Shown one piece after another: positions 1 to 9,070 of a stretch of DNA of 64,000 nt. A model generated the notes under the pieces. That model saw nothing but the letters and a program-made list of their open reading frames with translations, did no database searches and was not told where the DNA came from. A program made the position numbers and the translations under genes. This stretch comes from JAGVSZ01 sp963747775 (GTDB taxonomy: Bacteria > Pseudomonadota > Gammaproteobacteria > Burkholderiales > SG8-39), in assembly GCA_963747775.1 (NCBI GenBank), contig CAVVGT010000008.1, forward strand, positions 1 through 64,000. Direction: 5' to 3'. Numbering within the stretch: the first letter of the stretch is position 1; the number at the start of each line of letters is the position of its first letter.

Positions 1-549
1 GACGTGACCAAGGTCACCGGCGACCCGAAGACCACGATGAATACGCCAAGCAATCCGAACCAGGACTTCGATCCGACGCCCGCGCAGCGATGCGGGATCA
101 CCGGACCTTGGGCGACCTCACAGATCCGGCAGTCGCCGATCAAGGACGGTTTCACCGTCGTGGGGCTGCCCCAGGTCAATCCCAAGCCGCACACCATCGT
201 GTACGGCTGGATGTGGGGCGTGAACAAGGCGAAGCCGGAGGCGCAGAAGGTCGTGGCCTGGGATTTCATCAGATTCATGCTCTCGAAGCCGGACGAGTGG
301 TTGGCGAAGGTCGCGTTCGTGCAGCCGGTGAAAGGCGTTAACGAAACGCAGGTTGCCAAGAATTTCCCGTTCTTCGACGTGCACATGAAGGACGTCGCGA
401 CTGCGTCTTGGTATATCCGCTCCGAGTACACGAACGAAATCGGCCAGGCTGTCGGCCGTGCCATCGAACGGACCGTGTACGACGGCGTCGATCCCAAGGC
501 ATCCCTCGATCAGGCGCAGGCCGAGGTCGACAGGGTTCTGAAGAAGTAG
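1..549 (+). CDS. ABC transporter solute-binding protein, C-terminal part (cut by window edge)
   Basis: C-terminal ~180 residues of a periplasmic carbohydrate-type binding protein. The stretch GWMWGVNKAKPEAQKVVAWDFI followed by a helical tail ending in VDRVLKK is typical of family 1 extracellular solute-binding proteins. No signal peptide is visible, so the true start lies before base 1; the GTG at 4 is only the first in-frame start here. Two MalF/MalG-type permeases follow at once, so it should deliver a sugar or related polyol to that importer. The ligand cannot be told from this fragment. Confidence 0.75.
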   Translation, partial: DVTKVTGDPKTTMNTPSNPNQDFDPTPAQRCGITGPWATSQIRQSPIKDGFTVVGLPQVNPKPHTIVYGWMWGVNKAKPEAQKVVAWDFIRFMLSKPDEWLAKVAFVQPVKGVNETQVAKNFPFFDVHMKDVATASWYIRSEYTNEIGQAVGRAIERTVYDGVDPKASLDQAQAEVDRVLKK

Positions 550-643
550 GGGATGCAAGGGAGGAGGCGCAGGCCCGGTTCGCCGGGCGTGCGCCTTTGC
601 CCGATACTCCGTGCCGCAAGTCCCCGTCGCGAAGAACGCTTAG

Positions 644-1567
644 GTGCCTTCGACCGCTTACGCAGAGCGCTCGACGATCAAGCCGCGCATGCGGCTGAGC
701 CTCGCCGCGAAACAGGCGGCGTTCGGCGTCGCGATCATTCTGCCGACGCTGGCCATCCTGGCGATCTTCCGTTTTCTGCCGATGGTCCAGGCGTTCTACC
801 TCAGCCTGACCCAGTACGATCTCGTTCATCCTCCGAAGTTCGTCGGGGTGGCGAACTTCGTAAGCCTCCTGCAGGATCCGCTCTTCTTGAAGTCGGCGAG
901 GGTGTCCCTCACCTACGTGCTGTTCAGCGTCGTGCCGGTGCTCCCGCTCTCGCTTGGCCTCGCGGTGCTTTTCAACCGGAGCCTCTTCATCAGGAACGTG
1001 CTCCGTTCGGCGATCTTCATGCCCGTCGTGATGCCCGCCGTCGTGATGGCCGTCGTCTGGACTTTCATGTACCACCAGGACGGCGTGATCAACACGATCC
1101 TAGGCTGGCTCGACATCGATCCCGTTCCCTGGCTGCGTAGCAGCGCGACCTCGCTTTGGGCGGTGATCCTCATCGGCATCTGGCGGGCGACGCCCTATTA
1201 CATGGTGATCTTTCTGGCCGGCCTGCAGGCGATCCCCGCGGACTACTACGACGCCGCCGAGATCGACGGCGCCGGCACGTGGGCGAGCTTCTGGCACATC
1301 ACGCTGCCGTTGCTCAAGCCGACGACGCTGCTGGTCGTCGTGATGAACGTGATCGTCGCGATGAAGGTGTTTGCCGTGCCCTTGATCATGACCGGCGGCG
1401 GGCCTGCCGATTCGACGCGGGTGCTGCCGCTCTTCATCTACCAGACGGCGTTCGAGTTCTTCGACATGGGACGGGCCGCGGCGATGAGCGTATTCCTGTT
1501 CGTCGGCGTGATGCTGTTCTCGTTCATCCAGGTCCGTATGTTCACGCGCGGGGACGAGCAGCGATGA
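644..1567 (+). CDS. Carbohydrate ABC transporter permease (MalF/UgpA type)
   Basis: Inner-membrane permease of a sugar importer, 307 residues from GTG 644; an alternative ATG at 689 begins MRLSLAAK. Several hydrophobic helices are visible, the first around residues 25-45. The cytoplasmic EAA loop that docks on the ATPase is clear (DAAEIDGAGTWASFWHITLP, about residues 200-220). The next permease overlaps its stop by four bases (ATGA), so the two are translationally coupled. No ATP-binding gene of this importer lies in the window; it may be encoded upstream or shared. Confidence 0.88.
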   Translation: MPSTAYAERSTIKPRMRLSLAAKQAAFGVAIILPTLAILAIFRFLPMVQAFYLSLTQYDLVHPPKFVGVANFVSLLQDPLFLKSARVSLTYVLFSVVPVLPLSLGLAVLFNRSLFIRNVLRSAIFMPVVMPAVVMAVVWTFMYHQDGVINTILGWLDIDPVPWLRSSATSLWAVILIGIWRATPYYMVIFLAGLQAIPADYYDAAEIDGAGTWASFWHITLPLLKPTTLLVVVMNVIVAMKVFAVPLIMTGGGPADSTRVLPLFIYQTAFEFFDMGRAAAMSVFLFVGVMLFSFIQVRMFTRGDEQR

Positions 1568-2484
1568 CGAGTTCTGCCGAACTGGCCGCGAGCCGGCCCA
1601 CGACAAGGCCCACGACCCGGCCCGCAAGCCGAAGGACGCCGCCACCAGGATTGCTCCGGCGGGTGATTCGTCGCCGCGGCAACATCGCCGCGTTTTGCGT
1701 ATTGCTCGGCGTGGCGTGCATCACACTGCTGCCCTTTTACTGGATGTTCTCGTCGTCGCTGCGGACGATGGAGAACATGTTCAGCCTCCCGATCCAGTGG
1801 ATTCCCGACCCGCTGAACTGGCGCTCCTATGTTCTGGCCTGGAAAGCGCAGGACTTCACGCGCTACTTTCTCAACAGCGGTTTCGTCGCGGTAGCCATCA
1901 CCGTGAGCAACCTGCTCCTCTGTTCGCTTGCCGGGTACAGCCTGACCAAGTTTCACTACCGGGGTCGGGGCGTGACGTTCATCCTGATCCTGAGCACCAT
2001 GATGCTGCCGCTGGAAGTCACCATGGTGCCACTGTTCCTGATCATCAAGCGCCTGGACTGGGCGAACAGCTATCAGGGACTGATCGTGCCATTCCTCGTG
2101 GACGGCTTCGGCGTCTTCCTGATGCGGCAATACATGCTGAGCATCCCGAAGGACCTTATCGACTCGGCACGGATCGACGGGGCGTCGGAGCTGCGGATCT
2201 TCTGGATGATCGTGCTGCCCTTATGCAAGCCTGCCCTCGTCGCCCTGGCGGTCTTCACCTTCCGCGAAGCCTGGGACATGTACATCTGGCCGCTGATCAT
2301 CATCACCAAGGATTCGTTGCGCACCCTGCCGCTCGGGATTTCGCTCTTCATGAGCAGCTATGGCACCTCGTGGGATCAGCTCATGGCCATCGCGGTCGTG
2401 GGAACGCTGCCGATGATCCTCCTGTTCTTCTTCCTGCAGCGCGCCTTCATCCAGGGGATCGCGGCGACCGGCCTCAAGGGATAG
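1564..2484 (+). CDS. Carbohydrate ABC transporter permease (MalG/UgpE type)
   Basis: Second permease of the sugar importer, 306 residues. The start is the ATG at 1564 that overlaps the previous stop; an open frame extends further upstream but only as a shadow of the first permease. The N-terminus has an unusual Thr/Arg/Pro-rich stretch (residues 10-30) before the first membrane helix. The EAA loop SARIDGASELRIFWMIVLP is present near residue 205. The C-terminal FIQGIAATGLKG is typical of this family. Confidence 0.88.
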   Translation: MTSSAELAASRPTTRPTTRPASRRTPPPGLLRRVIRRRGNIAAFCVLLGVACITLLPFYWMFSSSLRTMENMFSLPIQWIPDPLNWRSYVLAWKAQDFTRYFLNSGFVAVAITVSNLLLCSLAGYSLTKFHYRGRGVTFILILSTMMLPLEVTMVPLFLIIKRLDWANSYQGLIVPFLVDGFGVFLMRQYMLSIPKDLIDSARIDGASELRIFWMIVLPLCKPALVALAVFTFREAWDMYIWPLIIITKDSLRTLPLGISLFMSSYGTSWDQLMAIAVVGTLPMILLFFFLQRAFIQGIAATGLKG

Positions 2485-2490
2485 GTAAGC

Positions 2491-3519
2491 ATGCCCGACA
2501 CGATGCGCGCCGTGGTGATCGACAGCTATGGGGGAGCGCTTCAAGCCACGCGGCGGCCCGTTCCGCGACCGGGACCCGGCGAAGTGCTCATCCGCGTGCG
2601 CGCCAGCGGCCTCTGCAGCACCGATCTGCACCTGCTCTCTGGCCGCCAGCCCCTTGGCGACCTGCCGCGGATCGTGGGCCACGAGCTGGCCGGGGACGTG
2701 GTCGAACTGGGCAATGGTGTAGCGCACTGGCGGCAAGGCGACCGCGTCACGGCGGCGATCGACGTCACCTGCGGCCGCTGCCGGCACTGCCTGGCCGGCG
2801 AAACGCAACTGTGCCGCTCAATGAAGCGCATCGGCTTTGAAAGGGACGGCGGGCACGCTGATTACGTGGCGGTGCCGGAGGCGAACCTCGTTGCGCTGCA
2901 TGCAGAAATCTCCTACGAGGCGGCGGCGATTCTCCCGGACGCCGTCGCCTGCATGTATCACAGCCTGATCCACCAGGGTGGAGTGGGCAACGGGCAGCGC
3001 ATCCTGATCCTCGGGGTCGGTGGGCTCGGCATACACGGCGTGCAGATCGCGAAGAGCGTGGGCGCCGCGGTCCTCGCGACTAGCCGTCAGCGACAGCGGG
3101 TGGCGCTGGCCGAGCAGTATGGCGCTGTCGGTATCAACACGGCGCATGAGTCGCTCGAGGCGGCGGTGGCCCGGTTCACGGATGGCGAGGGCGTGGACGT
3201 CGTCGTGGACAATATCGGCAACCGCGCGAGCGTCCGTCAGGGCCTGGCGGTGCTGAGGCCGGGCGGAAAGTTCCTGGTCGTGGCTTACCTGGATGAGACG
3301 TTCGAGGTTCCTGCCATGCCGCTCTTCAAGACCGAGCAGCAGATCATCGGTTGCCGCGGCAGCACCAAGCAGGACTTGATCGACGTCGTCCGAATGGTGC
3401 GTACCGGGCAGGTGACGCCAGTCCTCGGGGCATCCTATGCGCTCGATCAGATCCAGGAAGCTGCCGCCCGCCTTGAATCAGGCGACCTCGTGGGGCGCAT
3501 CTGGCTCACCCGAGCTTGA
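2491..3519 (+). CDS. Zinc-dependent alcohol dehydrogenase (medium-chain family)
   Basis: MDR-family NAD(P)-dependent alcohol or polyol dehydrogenase, 342 residues. Catalytic zinc residues are seen in SGLCSTDLH (Cys) and VGHELAG (GHE motif). Four structural-zinc cysteines lie in CGRCRHCLAGETQLC. The nucleotide-binding loop is LGVGGLGIHGVQ. It starts 7 bases after the permease stop, so it is almost certainly in the importer operon and may oxidise the imported sugar, polyol or a derivative. The substrate is not readable from the sequence. Confidence 0.85.
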   Translation: MPDTMRAVVIDSYGGALQATRRPVPRPGPGEVLIRVRASGLCSTDLHLLSGRQPLGDLPRIVGHELAGDVVELGNGVAHWRQGDRVTAAIDVTCGRCRHCLAGETQLCRSMKRIGFERDGGHADYVAVPEANLVALHAEISYEAAAILPDAVACMYHSLIHQGGVGNGQRILILGVGGLGIHGVQIAKSVGAAVLATSRQRQRVALAEQYGAVGINTAHESLEAAVARFTDGEGVDVVVDNIGNRASVRQGLAVLRPGGKFLVVAYLDETFEVPAMPLFKTEQQIIGCRGSTKQDLIDVVRMVRTGQVTPVLGASYALDQIQEAAARLESGDLVGRIWLTRA

Positions 3520-3558
3520 GCCCGGTTCCACGTGCGACCCACACGGGGGGGCGGGAGC

Positions 3559-4674
3559 ATGGAGAAGAAGATGCTGGTATTCGTTGGAACGTATACTGAT
3601 CCGATTCTCTTCGGCACTGGGAAGATTCTCCAGGGCAAAGGGGAGGGGATCTATGTCTACCGCTTGGATCAATCGTCCGGCGGTCTGGAATTTGTCAGCA
3701 AGACGGCCGGAATCACCAATCCGTCCTACCTGGCGTTCGATGCAACGCAGAAATTCCTGTACGCCGTCAACGAATTGAAGACGTACGAAGGCAAGCCGAC
3801 CGGAACCGTCAGCGCGTTTGCCGTGGACCCGAAGACGGCAAAGCTCGAATTCCTGAATAGGCAAATCACTCACGGGACCGATCCCTGCCACGTACTCGTG
3901 GACGAGCAGGGGAAACACGTGTTCGTCGCCAATTTCATGAGCGGGAGCGTGTGCGTCCTGCCTGTGCGTGACGATGGCAGCCTGGGAGAAGCCTCGGGCT
4001 TCATTCAGCATCAGGGGTCGAGTATCGATCCGGGCCGCCAAAAGGGCCCTCACGCCCACTCGGTCACGCTTGATGCGTCAAACCGGTTCGCCTTCGTTCC
4101 CGATCTCGGGCTCGACAAGCTGATGGTCTACCGATTCGATCCGAAGCGGGGGATGCTGGAAGCGAATGCCGTGCCTTGGATCAAGATGAAACCGGGAGCC
4201 GGTCCGCGCCACATCGCTTTCCATCCCGGCGGCAAGTTTGCGTATCTGGTCAACGAGCTCGATTCGACGGTGGCGGTTCTGTCGTACGACGGCACGGCTG
4301 GGACTTTTGAACATCTGCAGACCGTTCCCACGCTCCCCGAAGGGTTCGATGGTGAGAGCACCTGCGCCGACATCCAGGTCTTTTCGTCTGGAACGTTCGT
4401 CTATGCCTCGAACCGGGGCCACGACAGCATCGTGATCTACCGGATCGATCCGCTCACCGGGACGCTAAGCTACGTTGGCCGTGAGCAAACCCAGGGGAAG
4501 ACTCCGCGCAGTTTCGGGATCGATCCCACCGGCAGTTTCCTGCTCGTGGCAAACCAGGATAGCGATTCGGTCGTGACCTTTCGCATCGATGCGGACAGTG
4601 GGAAGCTGCAGCCCACGGACCATGTCACGCAGGTGCCGACGCCCGTGTGCGTGAAATTCCTGAGTGCACGGTGA
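3559..4674 (+). CDS. Lactonase-family beta-propeller protein
   Basis: Member of the 6-phosphogluconolactonase-like (YbhE/Pgl, lactonase) seven-bladed propeller family, about 371 residues. The start is placed at ATG 3559, preceded by a purine-rich GGGCGGGAG, rather than the in-frame GTG at 3532. The N-terminal VFVGTYTDP and repeated blade segments such as GADIVY-like, PRHIAFHPGGKFAYLVNELD and PRSFGIDPTGSFLLVANQ support the call. No signal peptide is seen. It follows the dehydrogenase by about 40 bases, and a dehydrogenase plus lactonase is a sensible pair for sugar oxidation to an acid. The exact lactone is unknown. Confidence 0.8.
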   Translation: MEKKMLVFVGTYTDPILFGTGKILQGKGEGIYVYRLDQSSGGLEFVSKTAGITNPSYLAFDATQKFLYAVNELKTYEGKPTGTVSAFAVDPKTAKLEFLNRQITHGTDPCHVLVDEQGKHVFVANFMSGSVCVLPVRDDGSLGEASGFIQHQGSSIDPGRQKGPHAHSVTLDASNRFAFVPDLGLDKLMVYRFDPKRGMLEANAVPWIKMKPGAGPRHIAFHPGGKFAYLVNELDSTVAVLSYDGTAGTFEHLQTVPTLPEGFDGESTCADIQVFSSGTFVYASNRGHDSIVIYRIDPLTGTLSYVGREQTQGKTPRSFGIDPTGSFLLVANQDSDSVVTFRIDADSGKLQPTDHVTQVPTPVCVKFLSAR

Positions 4675-4960
4675 GCGCCGGAGCGCGATTGGCGACCCTC
4701 TAGATGTGCTACATCCTCCAGCGCTCGTAATCCATTCCTCGTGCTCGACGGTTTTGAACGGGCCGGGGCCTCGGTTCAGCGCGGACCATCCTCATCTGCA
4801 CATCAAGTTTCCCGCGCTAGGGTCGATGGCTTTGGTGCAGTCTTGCTCTTTGATCTTTCGATCGGCTTGGCGCTGGTCACCGGTTGTGCTCCGCAAATAC
4901 TCGATCGGCGCTGCTCTGGCCTCTTGATGCCTTCGGAATCAGCTATGGCATGATCAGCAC

Positions 4961-6067
4961 GTGATTGCGCTGGTCGAGGTTGTCGGGCAACTCCTGGCGG
5001 ACGTGCTGCGGTTCGCGATCGTGGCGTTGCAGCCCACAAGGGTTGTCGCCGCCGAGAACCTGTTCCTGCGCCGGCAACTCGCGATGTACATGGAGCGCGA
5101 CGTGAAACCGCGCCGCCCGGATTTAGCGACTCGCGTAAGTCTCGCGCTGTTATCCAGGCTCTTCGACTGGCGTACTTCGTTAGTCGTTGTGCGCCCCGAA
5201 ACGCTTATCCGATGGCATCGAGCGGGCTTTCGGCTGCTGTGGCGCGTGAAGTCGCGCCCTGGACGGCCGGCAATCCCGGTCGAACTGCGCCAGCTGATCC
5301 GCCGCATGGCCGCCGAGAATGCGCTGTGGGGCGAGGAGCGCATCGCCAACGAGTTGCTGCTCAAGCTCGGGCTTAGGGTCTCGCCGCGAACGGTGCGCAA
5401 ATACATGCCGAAGCGCCCGTCCGGCCGACCCCGCGGCGATCAGCGATGGTCGACGTTTCTACGCAATCACGCTCGCACGATCGTCGCCTGCGATTTCTTC
5501 GTCGCCGTCACTGCGAGCTTTCGCCTGCTCTTCGTCTTCGTGATGATCGAGCACGGCTCGCGCCGGCTGCTGCATTTGAACGTCACCGCTCATCCGACGG
5601 CAGCCTGGACGCTTCAACAACTGCGTGAAGCCCTTGGATGTGAGCGCCGCTACCGCTACCTGATCCACGATCGGGACTGCATCTTCGCGAAGAGCTTGGA
5701 TGAATCGATCGGGCGACTCGGCCTCAAGGTCCTTAAGGCGCCGTTCCGTAGCCCGAAGGCCAACGCGATTTGCGAGCGCTCGATCGGAACAATCAGGCGG
5801 GAGTGTCTGGACTGGCTGATTCCGATGTCGGAAGCGCACCTGCGTGTGATTCTCAAAGAATGGTTGACGCATTACAACGGGTCGCGCCCACATATGGCGC
5901 TGGGGCCCGGAGTGCCCGATCCGCCGGCGAAAGCTGCTGCGCTTCCGACTCAACAGTCTCGACATCGTATTGGCGAGGGCTTCGTCGTGCTCGCGAAGTC
6001 GGTGTTGGGCGGACTGCATCACGAGTATTCAGTCCACCTGCGCTCGCATGATCGGGTATTTGCGTAG
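4961..6067 (+). CDS. Integrase-core (DDE) transposase of an insertion sequence
   Basis: Single-frame transposase of 368 residues with an N-terminal helical/HTH region and an rve-type catalytic core. Likely catalytic residues are D178 (VACDFFV), D237 (IHDRD) and E272 (ICERSIGTIRREC). The C-terminus GGLHHEYSVHL is typical of a transposase group common in soil and sediment bacteria. GTG at 4961 is the start. I found no matching terminal inverted repeats in the 280 bases before or 160 bases after it, so the element ends are unresolved. It separates the sugar operon from the purine cluster. Confidence 0.8.
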   Translation: MIALVEVVGQLLADVLRFAIVALQPTRVVAAENLFLRRQLAMYMERDVKPRRPDLATRVSLALLSRLFDWRTSLVVVRPETLIRWHRAGFRLLWRVKSRPGRPAIPVELRQLIRRMAAENALWGEERIANELLLKLGLRVSPRTVRKYMPKRPSGRPRGDQRWSTFLRNHARTIVACDFFVAVTASFRLLFVFVMIEHGSRRLLHLNVTAHPTAAWTLQQLREALGCERRYRYLIHDRDCIFAKSLDESIGRLGLKVLKAPFRSPKANAICERSIGTIRRECLDWLIPMSEAHLRVILKEWLTHYNGSRPHMALGPGVPDPPAKAAALPTQQSRHRIGEGFVVLAKSVLGGLHHEYSVHLRSHDRVFA

Positions 6068-6228
6068 CACACCTAGCATTGCGGCCGGCTGACTTCAATT
6101 TGGCCGGACACTACTGGCTTAATAGGATGATTGAAAGTCGATTCATCATGAGATCTCTCCTCGTCGCCCTTGGTAGTGCACGAGGCGACGGTTGGGGTGG
6201 CTAAATGAAAGGGGTTCGGCCGCCGCGT

Positions 6229-7731
6229 TCAATGCGTTTCGGCGGTCTTGGCGGCGGCGATGGCCTCGGTCGTATCGCCCTTGGCCCCGTTGAAGAACAG
6301 GTTCAGCACCACCGCCGCGATAGCGGTCAGCAGAATGCCGCTGTCGAGCAGCGGATGCAGGCTGGGCGTCATCTGCTGCGTCCAGCGCGGCGCCACCAGC
6401 GGGATCAGGCCGAAGCCGATCGCCAGCGCCACGATGTAGAGGTTGTTGCGGTTGCCCTTGTAGTCCACCGTCGACAGGATGCGGATGCCGGTGGCCGCCA
6501 CCATGCCGAACATCACCAGCCCCGCGCCGCCGAGCACGAACTGCGGAATCGCCTCGACGAAGGCCGCCATCTTCGGCAGCAGGCCGAGGATGATTAGGAT
6601 GATGCCGCCGGCCACCGTCACGTAGCGGCTGCGCACGCCGGTCACCCCCACCAGGCCCACGTTCTGCGAGAAGCTGGTGTACGGGAAGGTGTTGAAGATG
6701 CCGCCGATCAGCGTGCCCAGGCCATCGGTGCGCAGCCCTGCGGCGAGTTCGGGCTGGCCGATCTTCTTGCCGGTGATGTCCGACAGCGCCAGGAACATGC
6801 CGGTCGATTCGATCATCACGACAATCATCACCAGCGTCATCGTCAGGATCATCACCGGGTCGAAGGTCGGCATACCGAAGGCGAACGGCGTGACGAAGTC
6901 GAACCAGTTCGCCTTGGCCACCTTGTCGAAGTTCATCTTGCCCATCGCCATCGTCACAGCGCAGCCGGCCACGATGCCCAGCAACACCGAGATGTTGGCG
7001 ATGAAGCCCTTCATGTATTTCACCAATAGCAGCACCACGATCAGCACGAAGGCGGCAATCGCCAGGTTGTCGAGCGCACCGTAGCCGGGGTTGTCGACCA
7101 TCGGAATCGGCCCTGGCAGCTTCAGCGCCGGGGCGGACGCAGCGGGCGCCGCCGACGCGGCGGCGGCGGCCGCGCCGGCCTTTGCCTTGTCGACCATCGC
7201 GACAAGCTTGGGCACGTCGGGCGACTGCGCCAGGAAGGCCGGGCCACCCATCGCCCAGCCCACGCCCACGCGCATCAGGCTGATGCCGATGATCGCGATG
7301 ATCGTGCCGGTGACCACGGGTGGAAAGAAGCGCAGCATCTTGCTGACGATGGGCGCGATGATCATCGAGATGACGCCCGCGCCGATGATGGCGCCGAAGA
7401 TCGCGCGCGCACCGTCGACGCCGGGCATCGCGTTGGCGAACGCGACCATCGGTCCGACGGCGGCGAACGTCACGCCCATCATTACCGGCAGCTTGATGCC
7501 GAAATACTTCGTCACGCCGAACGACTGGATCAGCGTCACGACGCCGCAGGCGAACAGGTCGGCCGAGATCAGCAGCGCCACCTGTTCGGGCGTGAGCTTG
7601 AGCGCGCGGCCGACGATCAGCGGCACCGCGATCGCGCCGGCGTACATCACCAGCACGTGCTGCAGGCCGAGTGCCGTTAGGCGCCCAGCTGGCAATTTTT
7701 CGTCCACCGGGTGGACGGTCGATGCATTCAT
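6229..7731 (-). CDS. NCS2-family purine (uric acid/xanthine) permease
   Basis: Inner-membrane proton symporter for purines, 500 residues, with about a dozen hydrophobic segments. The NCS2 signature is seen as QNVGLVGVTGVRSRYVTVAGG, and the N-terminal LGLQHVLVMYAGAIAVPLIVG is typical. A long Ala/Pro-rich loop (about residues 180-205) is an insertion relative to compact homologues. It is the most promoter-distal gene of the purine/hydantoin block on this strand and presumably brings in xanthine, urate or a related base for it. It resembles UacT/XanQ-type proteins; the exact specificity cannot be told. The reading frame is intact. Confidence 0.9.
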   Translation of the reverse strand: MNASTVHPVDEKLPAGRLTALGLQHVLVMYAGAIAVPLIVGRALKLTPEQVALLISADLFACGVVTLIQSFGVTKYFGIKLPVMMGVTFAAVGPMVAFANAMPGVDGARAIFGAIIGAGVISMIIAPIVSKMLRFFPPVVTGTIIAIIGISLMRVGVGWAMGGPAFLAQSPDVPKLVAMVDKAKAGAAAAAASAAPAASAPALKLPGPIPMVDNPGYGALDNLAIAAFVLIVVLLLVKYMKGFIANISVLLGIVAGCAVTMAMGKMNFDKVAKANWFDFVTPFAFGMPTFDPVMILTMTLVMIVVMIESTGMFLALSDITGKKIGQPELAAGLRTDGLGTLIGGIFNTFPYTSFSQNVGLVGVTGVRSRYVTVAGGIILIILGLLPKMAAFVEAIPQFVLGGAGLVMFGMVAATGIRILSTVDYKGNRNNLYIVALAIGFGLIPLVAPRWTQQMTPSLHPLLDSGILLTAIAAVVLNLFFNGAKGDTTEAIAAAKTAETH

Positions 7732-7812
7732 GGAGGTCTCCTCTTTGCTCTTACGGGTGGATGGGAGTGAAAAGAGAGGCCGCGCCGCGGCCGTTGCCGA
7801 CAGTCTGGCGGT

Positions 7813-9049
7813 TCATTTGGCGGCAAGGTCCAGCAGGGTGTGCAGCAGCACGTTGGCCCCGGCGGCGAGGTGTTCGGGCGCGGTGTGCTCGGCCGGGTTG
7901 TGGCTGATGCCATTGACCGACGGCACGAAGATCATCGCCGTGGGGCACAGGCGCGCCATCATCTGTGCGTCGTGGCCGGCGCCGGACGTCATGGCTCGCG
8001 TGTCGTATCCAAGCCGCCGTGCCTTCCGGGCAATGCGCTCGGCCACGCCGGCGTCGAACTGCACCGGCGCAAAGCGCGCCAGCGGTCGCGAGTCGATGCG
8101 CACACCTTCGGCCGCGGCCAGCTCGGCGATGAAGCCGGCCACGCGCTGCTCGGCCTGCTGCAGCAGGGCTTCGTCGGTGTTGCGCAGGTCCACCGTGAGC
8201 TCGGCGTGCGCCGCGATGACGTTGATCAGGTTGGGATGCAGCGTCAGGGCGCCCACCGTGGCGACCTGGCTGCCGCCCATTTCGTCGGCCAGGCGGCGCA
8301 CGAAGCAGGCGATGGCTGCTGCGCAGTGGCCCGCGTCGTGCCGCAGCCGCATGGGCGTGGTGCCGGCGTGGTTGGACTGGCCAGTGATGCTCAGCGCCTG
8401 CCACGAGATGCCCTGCACGTTGTGCACGGCACCGATCAGGCCACCTTCGGCGTCCAGCACAGGACCTTGCTCGATGTGCAGCTCGACGAAGGCCTGCGGC
8501 CGCGTCAGCGGCAAGGGTGCCGTGCCCAGGTAGCCGATGCGCTGCAGTTCGTCGGCGAACACGGCGCCGTCGATGGCGCGTGTGGCGTGGGCCTCGGCCA
8601 GGCTCAGGCCGCCGGCGTAGACCAGCGAGCCCAGCATGTCGGGCTGAAAGCGTGCGCCTTCTTCGTTGGTGAACACCGCCACCACCAGCGGGCGGCGCGT
8701 GGTGATGCCGGCCGTGTTGAGCGCGTGCACCACCGTCAGGCCCGACAGCACGCCGTAGTTGCCGTCAAAGCGCCCGCCGGTGGCCACCGTGTCGATGTGC
8801 GAGCCGGTCATCACCGGCGACACTGTCCTCGAGCCCGTCGCGCCAGCCGAAGATGTTGCCCACCGGGTCGACCTGCACGCGCAGGCCGAGCTCGCGCATC
8901 CAGCCGCAGACGAGGTCGCGGCCGGCGCGGTCGGCGTCGGTGAGGGCCAGGCGGCAGCAGCCGCCGTCGCCGGTGGCGCCGACTCGGCCCAGCATCTGCA
9001 GGCGCTGCAGCAGGTCGGCCGGGTCGATGCGCAGGTGCTCGGTGTGCAT
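7813..9049 (-). CDS. Zn-dependent N-carbamoyl-amino-acid/allantoate amidohydrolase (one frame break)
   Basis: M20-family hydrolase of about 411 residues once one base is removed. The N-terminal part begins MHTEHLRIDPADLLQRL at ATG 9049. The frame changes near 8824, where an extra T on the plus strand splits GLED from VSPVMTGSHID. Metal-ligand motifs are TGSHIDTVATGGRFDGNYG and FTNEEGARF. The family includes allantoate amidohydrolase, beta-ureidopropionase and L-carbamoylase. Next to a hydantoinase it most likely hydrolyses an N-carbamoyl product of ring opening. The break is probably a read error because conservation is strong on both sides. Confidence 0.8.
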
Positions 9050-9070
9050 GGGTGCGGCTTGGGTGGGGTG